Source: Haemophilus sputorum CCUG 13788
GTDB taxonomy: Bacteria > Pseudomonadota > Gammaproteobacteria > Enterobacterales > Pasteurellaceae
Reading direction: 5' to 3'
NCBI RefSeq assembly: GCF_000238795.1
Contig: NZ_AFNK01000053.1
Location: forward strand, 148,662 to 212,661
DNA: 64,000 nucleotides
Part shown: positions 41,966-52,066 of the stretch, piece after piece
Position numbering within the stretch: the stretch's first letter is position 1
How the letters are laid out: each line of letters begins with the position of its first letter
Program-made: the position numbers and the translations under genes
The notes under the pieces: generated by a model
The model's input: the letters and a program-made list of their open reading frames with translations, nothing else
Told to the model about the DNA's origin: nothing
Databases searched by the model: none

Positions 41966-44900
41966 CTATTTTATGTCAGCAATGGTATTTAAAATCCGCT
42001 TATCTGAAATTGGGTATTTTGTACCCAGTTGTTGTGCAAATAAACTAACTCTTAGTTCTTCAATCATATAACGAATTTCTAACACTTCAGCCGGTATAGC
42101 TTTGGATTTTGGTAGTTTAGCCAAAAGCTGTTTATAAGCTTCTTGTACCTGTTCGACTCGTAACATTTTAGCTCGGTCGGTATTGGTATCCGTGCCAAGT
42201 TTGTCCAAGCGTTTTCCGATAGCGGTCAAATATCGGTAAAGATCTGCAAGTCGTTCAAAGCCTGCTTGGGTGACGAAATTTGGATAGATTAAACCAGCGA
42301 GTTGCGTTTTTATATCCGAGAGCGCAAATGCCATTGTAAAATCCATCTTACCTTTCATGCGTTTGTTTAGCTCGAAAGCAAGGGTTAATGATTTTTCCAC
42401 TTGTAGGGCAATTTCCACCGTTGTTTCGTTTAAATTAGCGCGAACAAATTCATGCAATGCATTAAATTTTTCTTCTGTCCACACAAAGCCACCAAATTCT
42501 TCGATCAATTTATCAACTGCGCAGGCAATGCAGTCATCAATCAATTCCACCACTTTGCCAAATGGGGCAAAATAAAGTCCGAGTTTGGCTTTGTTGGGCA
42601 GTTTCTCGTGTAAATATTTAATAGGTGAAGGAATATTCAATAGCAATAAACGGCGCAGCCCTGCTTGCATGGCTTGTTGTTGTTCAGCTTCTGTTTCAAA
42701 GAGTTTAATGCCTACTGCATTTTTCTCATCCACAATGGCGGGATAAGCTTTTACGCTGAAATTTGCTTTTTTCTGCTCATAGCATTGTGGCAATTCTGCA
42801 AATTGCCATAAATGTAGACCACTTTGTTCAATGCCATCATCAGCAATATGCGAAAGTGCTGTTTTGACTTCATCTTTAAGTTGGAATTTCAACGCATCTA
42901 AATCTTCACTTTCAGAGAGTGTTTTTCCTTTTTCATCCACCACTTTAAAATTCATTTTTAAATGTGAGGGCAGTTGTGATAAATCCCATAATTCTGGAGC
43001 AATAGTCACGCCTGTCATTTTACGCAGCTCATCACTTAGGCTTTGTAATAATGGTTTTTTAAATGGCTCTGCACGCGCTAAAAAGGCTTCCGCATAATTT
43101 GGTGCGGGCACAAAATTCCGGCGAGTGGCTTTTGGCAGTGCTTTAATGAGGCTGATGACTAATTCATGACGAAGCCCTGGAATTTGCCAATCAAAGCCTT
43201 CTGGCTCAATTTGATTCAGTAATGGCAATGGAATATGCACCGTAACACCATCAGATTCTGCGCTAATATCAAATTGATAGCTTAATTTCAGTTTGAGATT
43301 GCCTTGATACCAAAAATTCGGGAAATCTAACTCTGAGACCTTATTGGCGCCTTTATTGATTAAGAAGGATTTTTCAAAATTCAGTAATTCTGGATTAGCT
43401 TTACTTGCTTTTTTCCACCAGCTATCAAAATGGCGACTAGACACGACTTCTGTGCCAACACGCTGATCGTAAAAATCAAACAATACTTGTTCATCAACCA
43501 AAATATCTCGACGGCGAGATTTATGTTCTAAATCTTCCACCTCTTTGATCAAGCGGTTATTTTCTTTGAAAAATTTGTAATTGTTGACCCATTCGCCTTC
43601 TACCATCGCAGAGCGAATAAAAATTTCTCGGCTAATAGCAGGATCTATCGCACCGTAATTGACTGGGCGATTGCTGACAATCGGCACGCCATAAAGCGCA
43701 ACTTTTTCATACGCCATCACAGCCCCTTTTGATTTTGCCCAATGTGGTTCGCTATAGCTACTTTTCACTAAATGTTGCGCTAATGGTTCAATCCATTCTG
43801 GCTCAATTTTCGCAACAGTTCTTGCCCATAATTTGGTGGTTTCAACTAATTCTGAGGCAATGATCCATTTCGGCTGTTTTTTGAAAAGCGCAGAGGTCGG
43901 AAAAATGAAAAATTGGGCGTTTCTTGCCCCTAAATAATGCATTTTTTCACTATCTTTCAAGCCGATATGTGAGAGCAAACCTGCTAATAAAGCCGTGTGA
44001 ATTTGCTGATAATTTGCTTCGAGTGTGTTAATTGGCAAGCCCATTTCTCGTACTGATAAGCGCAGCTGATGGTAAATATCTTGCCATTCACGGACACGAA
44101 GATAATTGAGAAAATCTTTCTGGCATTGTTTGCGGAATTGATTTTTGCTCAATGCTTTTTGCTGGGTTTGGATGTAATGCCACAGATTCACAAAAGCTAA
44201 AAAATCAGAATCTTTATCTGCAAAGCGGCGATGTTTTTCATCCGAGGCTTGTTGTTTTTCTTGTGGTCTTTCTCTTGGATCTTGAATAGAAAGAGCAGAC
44301 ACAATCATCATTACTTCGTGCAAACTGCCATTTTTAGCGGCTTCAATCACCATTCGACCTAAACGGGGATCAATCGGTAGTTGGGCAAGTTGGCGACCAA
44401 TTTGAGTTAATTCCCGCTTTTCACCAAATTTAGTTTTACGCGTTTTAAAGGCTTGTAATTCTTCAAGCAAGCGAATACCGTCTTGAATTTGTCGAATATC
44501 AGGAGAATCAACAAATGGGAAAGCGGTAATATCACTTAAGCCAAGCGAATTCATCTGTAAAATTACCGAGGCCAAATTAGTACGAAGAATTTCTGGATCG
44601 GTAAATTCAGGGCGACTGTTAAAATCTTCCTCTGAATATAAGCGAATACAAATCCCTTCGGACGTTCGACCGCATCGACCTTTACGCTGATTTGCCGAAG
44701 CTTGAGAAATAGGCTCAATCGGTAAACGTTGTACTTTTGTGCGATAACTATAACGAGAAATCCGTGCCGTCCCCGTATCAATAACATATTTAATGTTTGG
44801 AATCGTTAATGAAGTTTCTGCCACGTTAGTTGCAAGAATTACACGATTTAACCCGCTTGGACGGAAAATCCGTTGTTGTTCTTCGGCTGAAAGACGGGCA

Positions 44901-45880
44901 TATAGTGGCAGAATTTCAGTAAAACGAAGTTCCTGTTTTTGTAAGGCTTCTGCAGTATCGCGGATTTCACGTTCGCCGTTCATAAAAATCAGAATATCGC
45001 CTCGGCCTTCAGCTTGTAGCTCATCAACCGCATTTAAAATGCCTTGAAGTTGGTCTTGATCCTCTTCTTCTACGATTGGACGATAACGAACTTCTACAGG
45101 GAAAGTTCTGCCTGAAACTTCAATAATTGGCGCATTATTAAAATGGCGTGAGAAGCGTTCTACATCAATGGTTGCAGAAGTAATAATGACTTTTAAATCT
45201 GGGCGTTTGGCTAGAATTTGTTTGAGGTAGCCCAAAATAAAATCATTGTTCAAGCTCCGTTCATGAGCCTCGTCAATAATCAACGTATCATATTGATTTA
45301 AGTAGCGATCGGTTTGAATTTCTGCCAGTAAAATCCCGTCAGTCATTAACTTAACCAAAGTATTTTCGCTAACTTGGTCGTTAAAACGAACTTTATAACC
45401 TACGGTGGAGCCCATTTCAGAACCAAGCTCTTCGGCAATTCGGTTTGCGACCGAACGTGCGGCAATTCGACGAGGCTGAGTGTGCCCGATCAAGCCATTA
45501 ACGCCACGTCCTAGCTCTAAACACATTTTAGGCAGCTGGGTGGTTTTGCCTGAGCCAGTTTCCCCTGCAATGACTACGACTTGGTTTTCTGCAATCAGTT
45601 TTAGAATTTCTTCACGGCGTGCAGAAACAGGTAAATCAGGATAGCTGATTTTCAGATTTTCAAGCTGAGTTTTACGAGTAGCAAAATGAGCTTGCGCAGA
45701 TAAGATAGATTGCTCAATTTCTGCAATCACAGCTTGCTTGGTATCTGATTTTTTTACGTTAGATAAGCCATGAATACGAGAGCGCAAACGGCGATAATCA
45801 CTGGTTGTGATATTTTTTAATTGCGCAATTAACGCTTTTTGCGTCTCATCAAGCGGTCTGTTTTGGTGATTTTTTTGCAT
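41966..45880 (-). CDS. hrpA: ATP-dependent RNA helicase HrpA
   Basis: A 1304-residue DEAH-box helicase (E. coli 1300) that rescues stalled or collided ribosomes. The motifs include GETGSGKTTQLPK, IDEAHERSLN (D203-H206), SATID, and the QRKGRCGRTSEGICIRLYS motif VI. Winged-helix, HA2, OB-fold and the long HrpA-specific C-terminal region (DUF3418) follow. The open frame extends to a TTG at 45901, but the ATG at 45880 is preferred; neither has a good ribosome site. It follows yeaL closely and may be co-transcribed with it. Confidence 0.95.
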   Translation of the reverse strand: MQKNHQNRPLDETQKALIAQLKNITTSDYRRLRSRIHGLSNVKKSDTKQAVIAEIEQSILSAQAHFATRKTQLENLKISYPDLPVSARREEILKLIAENQVVVIAGETGSGKTTQLPKMCLELGRGVNGLIGHTQPRRIAARSVANRIAEELGSEMGSTVGYKVRFNDQVSENTLVKLMTDGILLAEIQTDRYLNQYDTLIIDEAHERSLNNDFILGYLKQILAKRPDLKVIITSATIDVERFSRHFNNAPIIEVSGRTFPVEVRYRPIVEEEDQDQLQGILNAVDELQAEGRGDILIFMNGEREIRDTAEALQKQELRFTEILPLYARLSAEEQQRIFRPSGLNRVILATNVAETSLTIPNIKYVIDTGTARISRYSYRTKVQRLPIEPISQASANQRKGRCGRTSEGICIRLYSEEDFNSRPEFTDPEILRTNLASVILQMNSLGLSDITAFPFVDSPDIRQIQDGIRLLEELQAFKTRKTKFGEKRELTQIGRQLAQLPIDPRLGRMVIEAAKNGSLHEVMMIVSALSIQDPRERPQEKQQASDEKHRRFADKDSDFLAFVNLWHYIQTQQKALSKNQFRKQCQKDFLNYLRVREWQDIYHQLRLSVREMGLPINTLEANYQQIHTALLAGLLSHIGLKDSEKMHYLGARNAQFFIFPTSALFKKQPKWIIASELVETTKLWARTVAKIEPEWIEPLAQHLVKSSYSEPHWAKSKGAVMAYEKVALYGVPIVSNRPVNYGAIDPAISREIFIRSAMVEGEWVNNYKFFKENNRLIKEVEDLEHKSRRRDILVDEQVLFDFYDQRVGTEVVSSRHFDSWWKKASKANPELLNFEKSFLINKGANKVSELDFPNFWYQGNLKLKLSYQFDISAESDGVTVHIPLPLLNQIEPEGFDWQIPGLRHELVISLIKALPKATRRNFVPAPNYAEAFLARAEPFKKPLLQSLSDELRKMTGVTIAPELWDLSQLPSHLKMNFKVVDEKGKTLSESEDLDALKFQLKDEVKTALSHIADDGIEQSGLHLWQFAELPQCYEQKKANFSVKAYPAIVDEKNAVGIKLFETEAEQQQAMQAGLRRLLLLNIPSPIKYLHEKLPNKAKLGLYFAPFGKVVELIDDCIACAVDKLIEEFGGFVWTEEKFNALHEFVRANLNETTVEIALQVEKSLTLAFELNKRMKGKMDFTMAFALSDIKTQLAGLIYPNFVTQAGFERLADLYRYLTAIGKRLDKLGTDTNTDRAKMLRVEQVQEAYKQLLAKLPKSKAIPAEVLEIRYMIEELRVSLFAQQLGTKYPISDKRILNTIADIK

Positions 45881-45918
45881 ATTTATAAAAAGATTATTCA
45901 ATCAGAGATGAAATGAGA

Positions 45919-46374
45919 TTATTTTCCTAGGCCTAAAAATAGCGAGCAAATACCCGCAGCAATCAATGGACCAACTGGCACGCCACCTAAAAATGCCACG
46001 CCTAAAATGGTGCCAATAAGTAAGCCTGTCACAATGATTGGTTGAGCCGACATTAAATTCACGCCACGACCACCTAGCCAAGCAACAAAAATACCAATAG
46101 CAATAGAAAGCAGTATTTTCCAATTTAGCATTTCTGCCAGTGCCGGAAATTGAATTCTGCCAGAAACAATGGGGCTTAATACGGCAATTGTGAGAATGAT
46201 AATGCCGATGGTTAATCCACTTTTTTCAAGCTGAGGGATATATTTACTTAAAAAGGTTTGTTGCATAAGTAGCAAAACGGTGGCAGAAATGGTAATGGAA
46301 TTATTATTGCCCATTACACCAAGAAAAATGAGTGCCACTAAAAATAGGGCAACAGGGTTAAATTGAAGAGTCAT
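45919..46374 (-). CDS. yeaL: YeaL/UPF0756 membrane protein
   Basis: A 151-residue hydrophobic protein with four membrane segments, matching E. coli YeaL (148). The family signature is the Gly-rich C-terminal half: [32 protein letters not shown]. The function is unknown. It is directly upstream of hrpA (about 38 bp), in the same direction. The region upstream is rich in palindromes. Confidence 0.9.
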   Translation of the reverse strand: MTLQFNPVALFLVALIFLGVMGNNNSITISATVLLLMQQTFLSKYIPQLEKSGLTIGIIILTIAVLSPIVSGRIQFPALAEMLNWKILLSIAIGIFVAWLGGRGVNLMSAQPIIVTGLLIGTILGVAFLGGVPVGPLIAAGICSLFLGLGK

Positions 46375-46700
46375 AAGTGGTATCGTTCCAGTATTTGTAA
46401 AAAAGTAGAATGAATCTTCTAATAATTTACTACAAGTCTGCTAATTAGCAAGCTTATTTCTATACTATAGAAATTTAGTTAGTAGCAAATATCCAACTAT
46501 TTATTCAGAATATTGGAAAAACTTTCTAATATTACTTCTACAAATGATTTTTGTCATATTGGAGTACGATGCTAGAGTTTATAATTGAGTAAGCGTGTAT
46601 TCTAGCATAGATTAGAGAGAAATTAAGACATTCCTCTTGCTTATTAATAGCGCTGTATCTAGAATACAAGTTCTAACTTATTACTAAATTAATAAACAAA
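46375..46700. other. Palindrome-rich AT-rich region between yeaL and the helicase gene
   Basis: No gene was found. It contains TGCTAATTAGCA (46439-46450), TTTCTATA-C-TATAGAAA (46457-46473), inverted copies ATGCTAGA/TCTAGCAT (46569-46576 and 46601-46608) and GTATTCTAG/CTAGAATAC (46597-46605 and 46659-46667). TATAAT at 46580-46585, with TTGGAG 15 bp upstream, is a candidate promoter for the helicase gene; the inverted copies flank it. Confidence 0.6.
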
Positions 46701-49700
46701 ATGCAACAGAATAGATTAACTCCAGAGCAAATCGCGATCTTAGATTTTTGGCATAAAATAGAATTTTTTCTTCCTTATGATCTAGAAGATACGCTTTCTA
46801 AAATTAAGAAGGCTCAACAAAACTATCTGCCTTTATTTAAGCAGAAAATAGAATTTCTATCAACTGAAGAATTATGGAGATACTTAACACCAGGTTTACA
46901 TAAAGATGAAGTTATTTTAGGTTTTGATCTTTTTATTGGTATTTATAATAAAAATGAATTAGCAGAAAAATTAAACAAACTTTTAAAGTTTGATACTAGT
47001 AGTGAAAATGTTCGCTTTATTGGTAATATTAAAAACAACATATCTTCAAGTAATGGGAAAGGGTTAAGTTGTTGTGCAAAAATTAGCTTAGATGAATTTG
47101 GACGTTTAGACCCATATAAATCAGGAAATATTGAAGTGTCAACAGCGCCTTGGGCTATTGGTCAGATCCGCAAGAATAATGGGGATGTTACTTGTTTGGA
47201 TTTTGAGCAATTTGATTGTGAGATGAAATTGCTTAAAGATACTCTTGCTGACTTTTTAAGAATGAACATAGAGCCCCATGTAACCAAAGAAAATCCTTTT
47301 CCTGCGTTAAGTGGAAAAAATATTGTTCAACTTATAGATGTTGTAATGGAATGGATGAATTTTAGCCCAAATTCTGATGATGTTACTCATTTTTATATTT
47401 ATCCTAAAAGAGGAAAAAAAACAAGAAAAGAAAATAATAAAAATGAATCATTAAAGTTTACTGTTGAAGTTGAAAATATTCAGATTTCTATTCTAAATAG
47501 TTTTTTTGCAATTGATCTTGCTAAAACTATTCAAGCTGGAATGAATAATAAAATAGTTGGTAATACTTTGATTTCTTATCTTTCTAAAACATATAAATAC
47601 ATTGACTTATATGATTCATTGGAAGGGAAGGAGTGCATTATTGAAAATTTAAAGCCAGAGTACATTAATCATGGACATTGGTTTAGTGAGAATTCTCATC
47701 ATATGAGTTTGATGCAGCAATTTGCTATTAATACAATATTCAAAGAAATTAATAAAAATCCGGAAGGTCGATCACTTTTTTCTGTTAATGGTCCTCCAGG
47801 AACAGGAAAAACAACTTTATTAAGAGATATCTTCGCAGAAAATATTGTTCGTAGAGCCACTGCATTAGCTAATTATTTAGATGTTAAAAGTACTTTTAAA
47901 TCGGATAAGATCAAAATTGAGTTTGGAAGGAATACATTGGAATTAGCAGTTCTTCAAGATGATTTAACTGGTTATGAAATGGTTGTTACTTCGTCAAATA
48001 ACGCTGCTGTTCAAAATATTTCGGAAGAGTTACCTCAAATGAAAGCTCTTGGTAGAAATTGGTATGATATGAAGAAAAATACTAAAGTAAAGTATTTACA
48101 AAGCGTGGCAAGAAATTTGATTTCTTGTAAGAAAATAAATAAGAAAAAAGAGTATGTAGAATTAGATTTTGAACAACAACCATGGGGATTAATTGCATGT
48201 GTATTAGGGAGAAAAGATAAAAGAGAATTTTTTGTTGAGCAATTTACGCAAGAGCCAGATCCTAACCTTAACGGATTTAAAGAAGATTATTTTGATAGTA
48301 TTTATACGTGGAGAAAAAGATATTCAGGTCCAAGCTTTAGTAAAGCAAGAGAAGCATTTTTAACTAAACAAAAAGAGGTTAAAGAACATATTTCTCATCT
48401 TACTACCTATATGAATATTGTATTGAAATGGAAAGATTTATGTGAATTTGATTTTGAACATGAAGCTTATTTAGCTAAATTAGAAATTGAGCGTAACTTA
48501 TCTAAACTTACAAACTTGATTCAAGAACGAGAATTTTTAAATTTAAATAAGCCTACTTTATTAAGTAGATTATTTTTTCCTAAGAATTATCAATGTTATT
48601 TAGAAAAAATTAAGAATAATAATTTTGAACAAGAAAATCAACGTCATTTAAGACTTCTTTCTGAAGATAAGCTACTCAATATACAAGAAAAACAAAATGA
48701 AAAAGAACGCTTGTTTGCAAAGCTTTCAGAGTTAAGAAATATTTTAGGATATAGCGAAAATTTTAATGAAAGTAAAGTTAAAACACCTATTAATATGTTA
48801 GAGGATTTAGAGAAAGAACAATGGCAAATTAGTGGATTCTGGTCTGATGAAAATCTTAATCAGAAACGTTCAGAATTATTTCAAGCCGCATTAAGTTTGC
48901 ATGAAGCATGGATAGCTGAAAGTATTAGTTGTGGTTTCAGTGGCAATATTTTAGCCATAAAAAATTTGATAGGAGGTCAGCAGTTACAAGGTAATCCAGA
49001 AAAAATAGAAGAAGCTGCTTTACTAATTTGGCAAAGCTTATTTATGATGGTACCAGTTGCTTCCACTACTTTTGCTTCTTTTGGATATCTATTCCGTTAT
49101 TTAGGTGCCCAAAGTCTAGGTTGGATTTTTGTTGATGAAGCAGGGCAAGCTATTCCTCAGGCTGCGGTAGGTGCCATGTGGAGAGCTAAAAATGCTATAG
49201 TTGTGGGCGATCCATTGCAAATTGAACCTGTATTTACTACTCCTGAGAAATTAACAGATATATTGTTTAAGGCAAGTAAAATTCAGGTCGATTTTGAGGT
49301 CTCTCCACATAAAACATCTGTTCAAGTATTAGCAGATAAAGCTAATCCATATGGAGCATATTTGGATGTTGATGGAGAAAGTACTTGGATTGGAAGCCCA
49401 TTACGGGTGCATCGTCGTTGTCTGGAGCCAATGTTTTCAATTTCTAATTGTATAGCTTATCAAGGTAAAATGGTTTTTGGATTGAATAAAAAACATCCAA
49501 TTCAAGATCCATGGTTAATGGGAGATAGTGCTTGGATTCATTTATCAGAAGGGGAACAACAAGAAGAAAAAGAAGTTGAACTTGTAAGTAATATTTTTAG
49601 GCAGCTTTGTCTTCAGCGTTATAAAGATAAACAGTTACCTCCAATATACATAATCTCTCCTTTTAAAGAAATGTGTGAGAAGATTAGAACGCGTTTAAAA

Positions 49701-50045
49701 GAAAATGAAAAATTATGGAGCGAATTTGGAGTGAGTGGGGGTGATTGGGTTAACAAGAATGTAGGTACTGTGCATACTTTTCAAGGAAAAGAAAGCAGTA
49801 TAGTTTTACTAGTTTTAGGAAGAAATCAATCAGATATTATTAAAGCAATGCCTTTAGTGAGTAAACCAAATTTATTAAATGTTGCAGCTACTCGAGCAAA
49901 AGATCGTTTATTTCTTATCGGTGATTATCATGTTTGGAAAGAAAAATATGAATGTTTTAAAAAAGCTTTACCGATACTAGATAATATTATTGATGCATCA
50001 ATTTTTCTTGAAAAATTACAGAAAAAAGTAAAAGAGGTTCGATAA
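46701..50045 (+). CDS. Upf1-like SF1 helicase, stand-alone, probably acquired
   Basis: A 1114-residue SF1B-type helicase (AAA_11/AAA_12, COG1112-like). Walker A NGPPGTGKTT (about 363-372) and Walker B FVDEAGQA (about 810-817) are separated by some 440 residues containing a charged, probably coiled-coil insert (about 550-690). Then come GDPLQIEP (836-843), PLRVHRRCLEP, TVHTFQGKESS (1023-1033) and VAATRAKDRLF. The N-terminal 350 residues match no domain I know, and there is no nuclease motif such as HKD. Arginine codons are often AGA/AGG and the gene is more AT-rich than its neighbours, suggesting transfer. Such helicases are frequent in defence islands, but function here is unproven. Confidence 0.85.
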   Translation: MQQNRLTPEQIAILDFWHKIEFFLPYDLEDTLSKIKKAQQNYLPLFKQKIEFLSTEELWRYLTPGLHKDEVILGFDLFIGIYNKNELAEKLNKLLKFDTSSENVRFIGNIKNNISSSNGKGLSCCAKISLDEFGRLDPYKSGNIEVSTAPWAIGQIRKNNGDVTCLDFEQFDCEMKLLKDTLADFLRMNIEPHVTKENPFPALSGKNIVQLIDVVMEWMNFSPNSDDVTHFYIYPKRGKKTRKENNKNESLKFTVEVENIQISILNSFFAIDLAKTIQAGMNNKIVGNTLISYLSKTYKYIDLYDSLEGKECIIENLKPEYINHGHWFSENSHHMSLMQQFAINTIFKEINKNPEGRSLFSVNGPPGTGKTTLLRDIFAENIVRRATALANYLDVKSTFKSDKIKIEFGRNTLELAVLQDDLTGYEMVVTSSNNAAVQNISEELPQMKALGRNWYDMKKNTKVKYLQSVARNLISCKKINKKKEYVELDFEQQPWGLIACVLGRKDKREFFVEQFTQEPDPNLNGFKEDYFDSIYTWRKRYSGPSFSKAREAFLTKQKEVKEHISHLTTYMNIVLKWKDLCEFDFEHEAYLAKLEIERNLSKLTNLIQEREFLNLNKPTLLSRLFFPKNYQCYLEKIKNNNFEQENQRHLRLLSEDKLLNIQEKQNEKERLFAKLSELRNILGYSENFNESKVKTPINMLEDLEKEQWQISGFWSDENLNQKRSELFQAALSLHEAWIAESISCGFSGNILAIKNLIGGQQLQGNPEKIEEAALLIWQSLFMMVPVASTTFASFGYLFRYLGAQSLGWIFVDEAGQAIPQAAVGAMWRAKNAIVVGDPLQIEPVFTTPEKLTDILFKASKIQVDFEVSPHKTSVQVLADKANPYGAYLDVDGESTWIGSPLRVHRRCLEPMFSISNCIAYQGKMVFGLNKKHPIQDPWLMGDSAWIHLSEGEQQEEKEVELVSNIFRQLCLQRYKDKQLPPIYIISPFKEMCEKIRTRLKENEKLWSEFGVSGGDWVNKNVGTVHTFQGKESSIVLLVLGRNQSDIIKAMPLVSKPNLLNVAATRAKDRLFLIGDYHVWKEKYECFKKALPILDNIIDASIFLEKLQKKVKEVR

Positions 50046-50048
50046 TTA

Positions 50049-50079
50049 AACAAAGGCGAGTTTAAAACTCGCCTTTGTT
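50049..50079. terminator. Bidirectional terminator between helicase gene and grpE
   Basis: AACAAAGGCGAGT-TTAAA-ACTCGCCTTTGTT, a perfect 13-bp stem between convergent genes. Confidence 0.9.
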
Positions 50080-50090
50080 AAAATATTATT

Positions 50091-50678
50091 TTATGCAGCA
50101 ACCATGACCATCGCTGGACGAAGTACGCGACCTTGTAGAGTGTATCCTTTTTGTAATACTTGGCTGATATGGTTAGCATCAATGCCTTCTGCCGGTTGCA
50201 TTGAAATAGCTTGGTGAAGTTCAGGATTGAATACTTCGCCAACTACACCGACTGCTTGAACGCCAAATTTCGCAAGGGTAGAAATGAATTCTTTGTGGGT
50301 CATTTCAACACCATCGACTAAAGCTTGGGTGGTTTCATCTGAAACGGCTTTGTCTAATGCGGCTAATCCACGCTCTAGGTTATCTACTACAGTTAATAAT
50401 TCTTTAGAGAATTTTTCTAATGCGAATTTATGCGCTTTTTCTACCTCTTGTTCAGCGCGACGACGCATATTTTGAATTTCAGCTTGTGCACGTAATTGGA
50501 TATCTTGTTCACGCTTATCAGCCTCTGCAATGTAGGTTTCTAATTCGTTAATACGAGCATAGCAACCAGCAAGTTCAGCTTCGATTGGTTGTTCTTCTGT
50601 TTCTACAGTGGTTTCCTGAACTTGTTCTTCTACTTTTTCTTGTTCATTGATTTCTGGGTTTTCATTGGCTTGAGTCAT
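50091..50678 (-). CDS. grpE: Nucleotide exchange factor GrpE
   Basis: A 195-residue DnaK co-chaperone (E. coli 197). It has an acidic, disordered N terminus ([17 protein letters not shown]), a long coiled coil (about 35-105), then the beta-domain with GVEMTHKEF and the family signature near [21 protein letters not shown]. It releases ADP from DnaK. dnaK and dnaJ are not adjacent. Two candidate promoters lie upstream: a heat-shock-like one (50799-50826) and a sigma-70-like TTGAAT-16-TATATT nearer the gene. AGAGGA precedes the ATG. Confidence 0.97.
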   Translation of the reverse strand: MTQANENPEINEQEKVEEQVQETTVETEEQPIEAELAGCYARINELETYIAEADKREQDIQLRAQAEIQNMRRRAEQEVEKAHKFALEKFSKELLTVVDNLERGLAALDKAVSDETTQALVDGVEMTHKEFISTLAKFGVQAVGVVGEVFNPELHQAISMQPAEGIDANHISQVLQKGYTLQGRVLRPAMVMVAA

Positions 50679-50798
50679 GATAAATCCTCTTTTAAGTGAT
50701 TCAATAGGTTAAACTTTCTTTAATATAATAACAAATTCTTGCAATTCAAGAAAATGACAAAAATAATTTCATTTTTACTGAGAAATTCCTTGCAAAAT

Positions 50799-50826
50799 CT
50801 AGGGGGTCACTTAAAATTCCCCTCAA
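50799..50826 (-). promoter_or_regulatory. Candidate sigma-32 promoter of grpE
   Basis: On the minus strand TTGAGG, a 14-bp gap and CCCCCTAG resemble the heat-shock elements CTTGAA and CCCCAT. The position is about 120 bp upstream of the grpE ATG. The -35 match is only partial. Confidence 0.4.
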
Positions 50827-50865
50827 TTTCCGCTGTGTTGTGATAGTGTGAAAGATTCGTCAATT

Positions 50866-50881
50866 TTCGGATTTATCCGAA
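50866..50881. promoter_or_regulatory. 16-bp palindrome in the potD leader
   Basis: TTCGGATTTATCCGAA is self-complementary. It lies 37 bp before potD and is followed by a pyrimidine-rich stretch. It may be an operator or a leader hairpin. Confidence 0.45.
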
Positions 50882-50917
50882 CGCTTTTATCTTTTTTTCT
50901 TAACGGAGAAAACTTAA

Positions 50918-51997
50918 ATGAAAAAAATCGCAGGTTTAGTCGCTGCAGGCGTGGCTTCATTAGTGTTAACAGCTTGTAATGAAGAGAAAGCAACCACAAC
51001 GGAAACCGCAGCCCCGGCAAACGCGGGCACCGTTCACTTATATACTTGGACGGAATATGTACCAGAAGGCTTATTAGATCAATTCCAAAAAGAAACAGGC
51101 ATTAAAGTTGAGGTTTCAAGTCTTGAATCTAATGAAACCATGTATGCGAAGTTAAAATTACAAGGTAAAGACGGTGGTTATGATGTTATCGCACCTTCTA
51201 ACTACTTCGTATCAAAAATGTCAAAAGAAGGTATGTTAGCTGAACTTGATCACAGCAAATTACCGGTAATTGCAGAATTAAATAAAGACTGGTTAGACAA
51301 ACCTTACGATAAAGGTAATAAATACTCATTACCACAACTTTTAGGTGCGCCAGGTATTGCATTTAACACGAACGATTATAAAGGTGACCAATTTACTTCG
51401 TGGGGTGATTTATGGAAACCAGAATTCGCAAATAAAGTGCAATTATTAGATGATGCGCGTGAAGTATTTAACATCGCATTATTAAAATTAGGTAAAAATC
51501 CGAATACTACTGATCCAGCTGAAATCAAAGAAGCTTTTGAAGAGTTGAAAAAATTACGTTCAAACGTACTTTCATTTAACTCTGACAACCCTGCAAACTC
51601 ATTTATTTCAGGTGAAGTTTCAGTAGGTCAATTATGGAATGGTTCTGTTCGCATTGCGAAAAAAGAAAAAGCACCAATTGATATGGTTTTCCCGAAAGAA
51701 GGCCCTGTTTTATGGGTGGATACTTTAGCGATTCCAGCCAATTCGAAAAACAAAGAAAATGCGCATAAGCTAATTAACTATTTATTGAGTGCGAGTGTTT
51801 CTAAACAACTCACACTTGAAATTGGTTATCCAACTTCAAACGTGAAAGCATTAGAAGAATTACCAAAAGAAATCACTCAAGATCCAGCAATTTATCCAAC
51901 AGCAGAGATTCTACAAAAATCTCACTGGCAAGATGATGTGGGCGATGCAATTGAGCTTTATGAAAAATACTATCAAGAGTTAAAAGCTTCTAAATAA
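50918..51997 (+). CDS. potD: Spermidine/putrescine-binding lipoprotein PotD
   Basis: A 359-residue polyamine-binding protein. The N terminus is a lipoprotein signal with lipobox VLTAC (C20), followed by a Thr/Ala-rich linker. The binding domain starts VHLYTWTEYVPEGLL, and the ligand residues include WTEY, the SNYFVSKM segment and the WVDTLAIPANS segment that is conserved in PotD. E. coli PotD is 348 residues and soluble; here it is a lipoprotein. It must serve the potABC system at 16-18.7 kb, which lacks its own binding protein. AACGGAG precedes the ATG; a terminator follows. Confidence 0.95.
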   Translation: MKKIAGLVAAGVASLVLTACNEEKATTTETAAPANAGTVHLYTWTEYVPEGLLDQFQKETGIKVEVSSLESNETMYAKLKLQGKDGGYDVIAPSNYFVSKMSKEGMLAELDHSKLPVIAELNKDWLDKPYDKGNKYSLPQLLGAPGIAFNTNDYKGDQFTSWGDLWKPEFANKVQLLDDAREVFNIALLKLGKNPNTTDPAEIKEAFEELKKLRSNVLSFNSDNPANSFISGEVSVGQLWNGSVRIAKKEKAPIDMVFPKEGPVLWVDTLAIPANSKNKENAHKLINYLLSASVSKQLTLEIGYPTSNVKALEELPKEITQDPAIYPTAEILQKSHWQDDVGDAIELYEKYYQELKASK

Positions 51998-52013
51998 TCT
52001 TAGATAGATAAGT

Positions 52014-52052
52014 AAAAGGCAGAATTTGAGAAATCAAATTCTGCCTTTTTTG
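52014..52052. terminator. Terminator after potD
   Basis: AAAGGCAGAATTT pairs with AAATTCTGCCTTT, flanked by A-run and T-run. It also suits the converging SemiSWEET gene. Confidence 0.9.
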
Positions 52053-52066
52053 TTCTTATCTGTTGA

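Noticed and set aside
46701..50045. Assignment of the helicase to Mokosh or another named defence system
   Set aside because: No HKD nuclease motif, no partner gene and no defence genes nearby; only a general Upf1-like assignment is supported.
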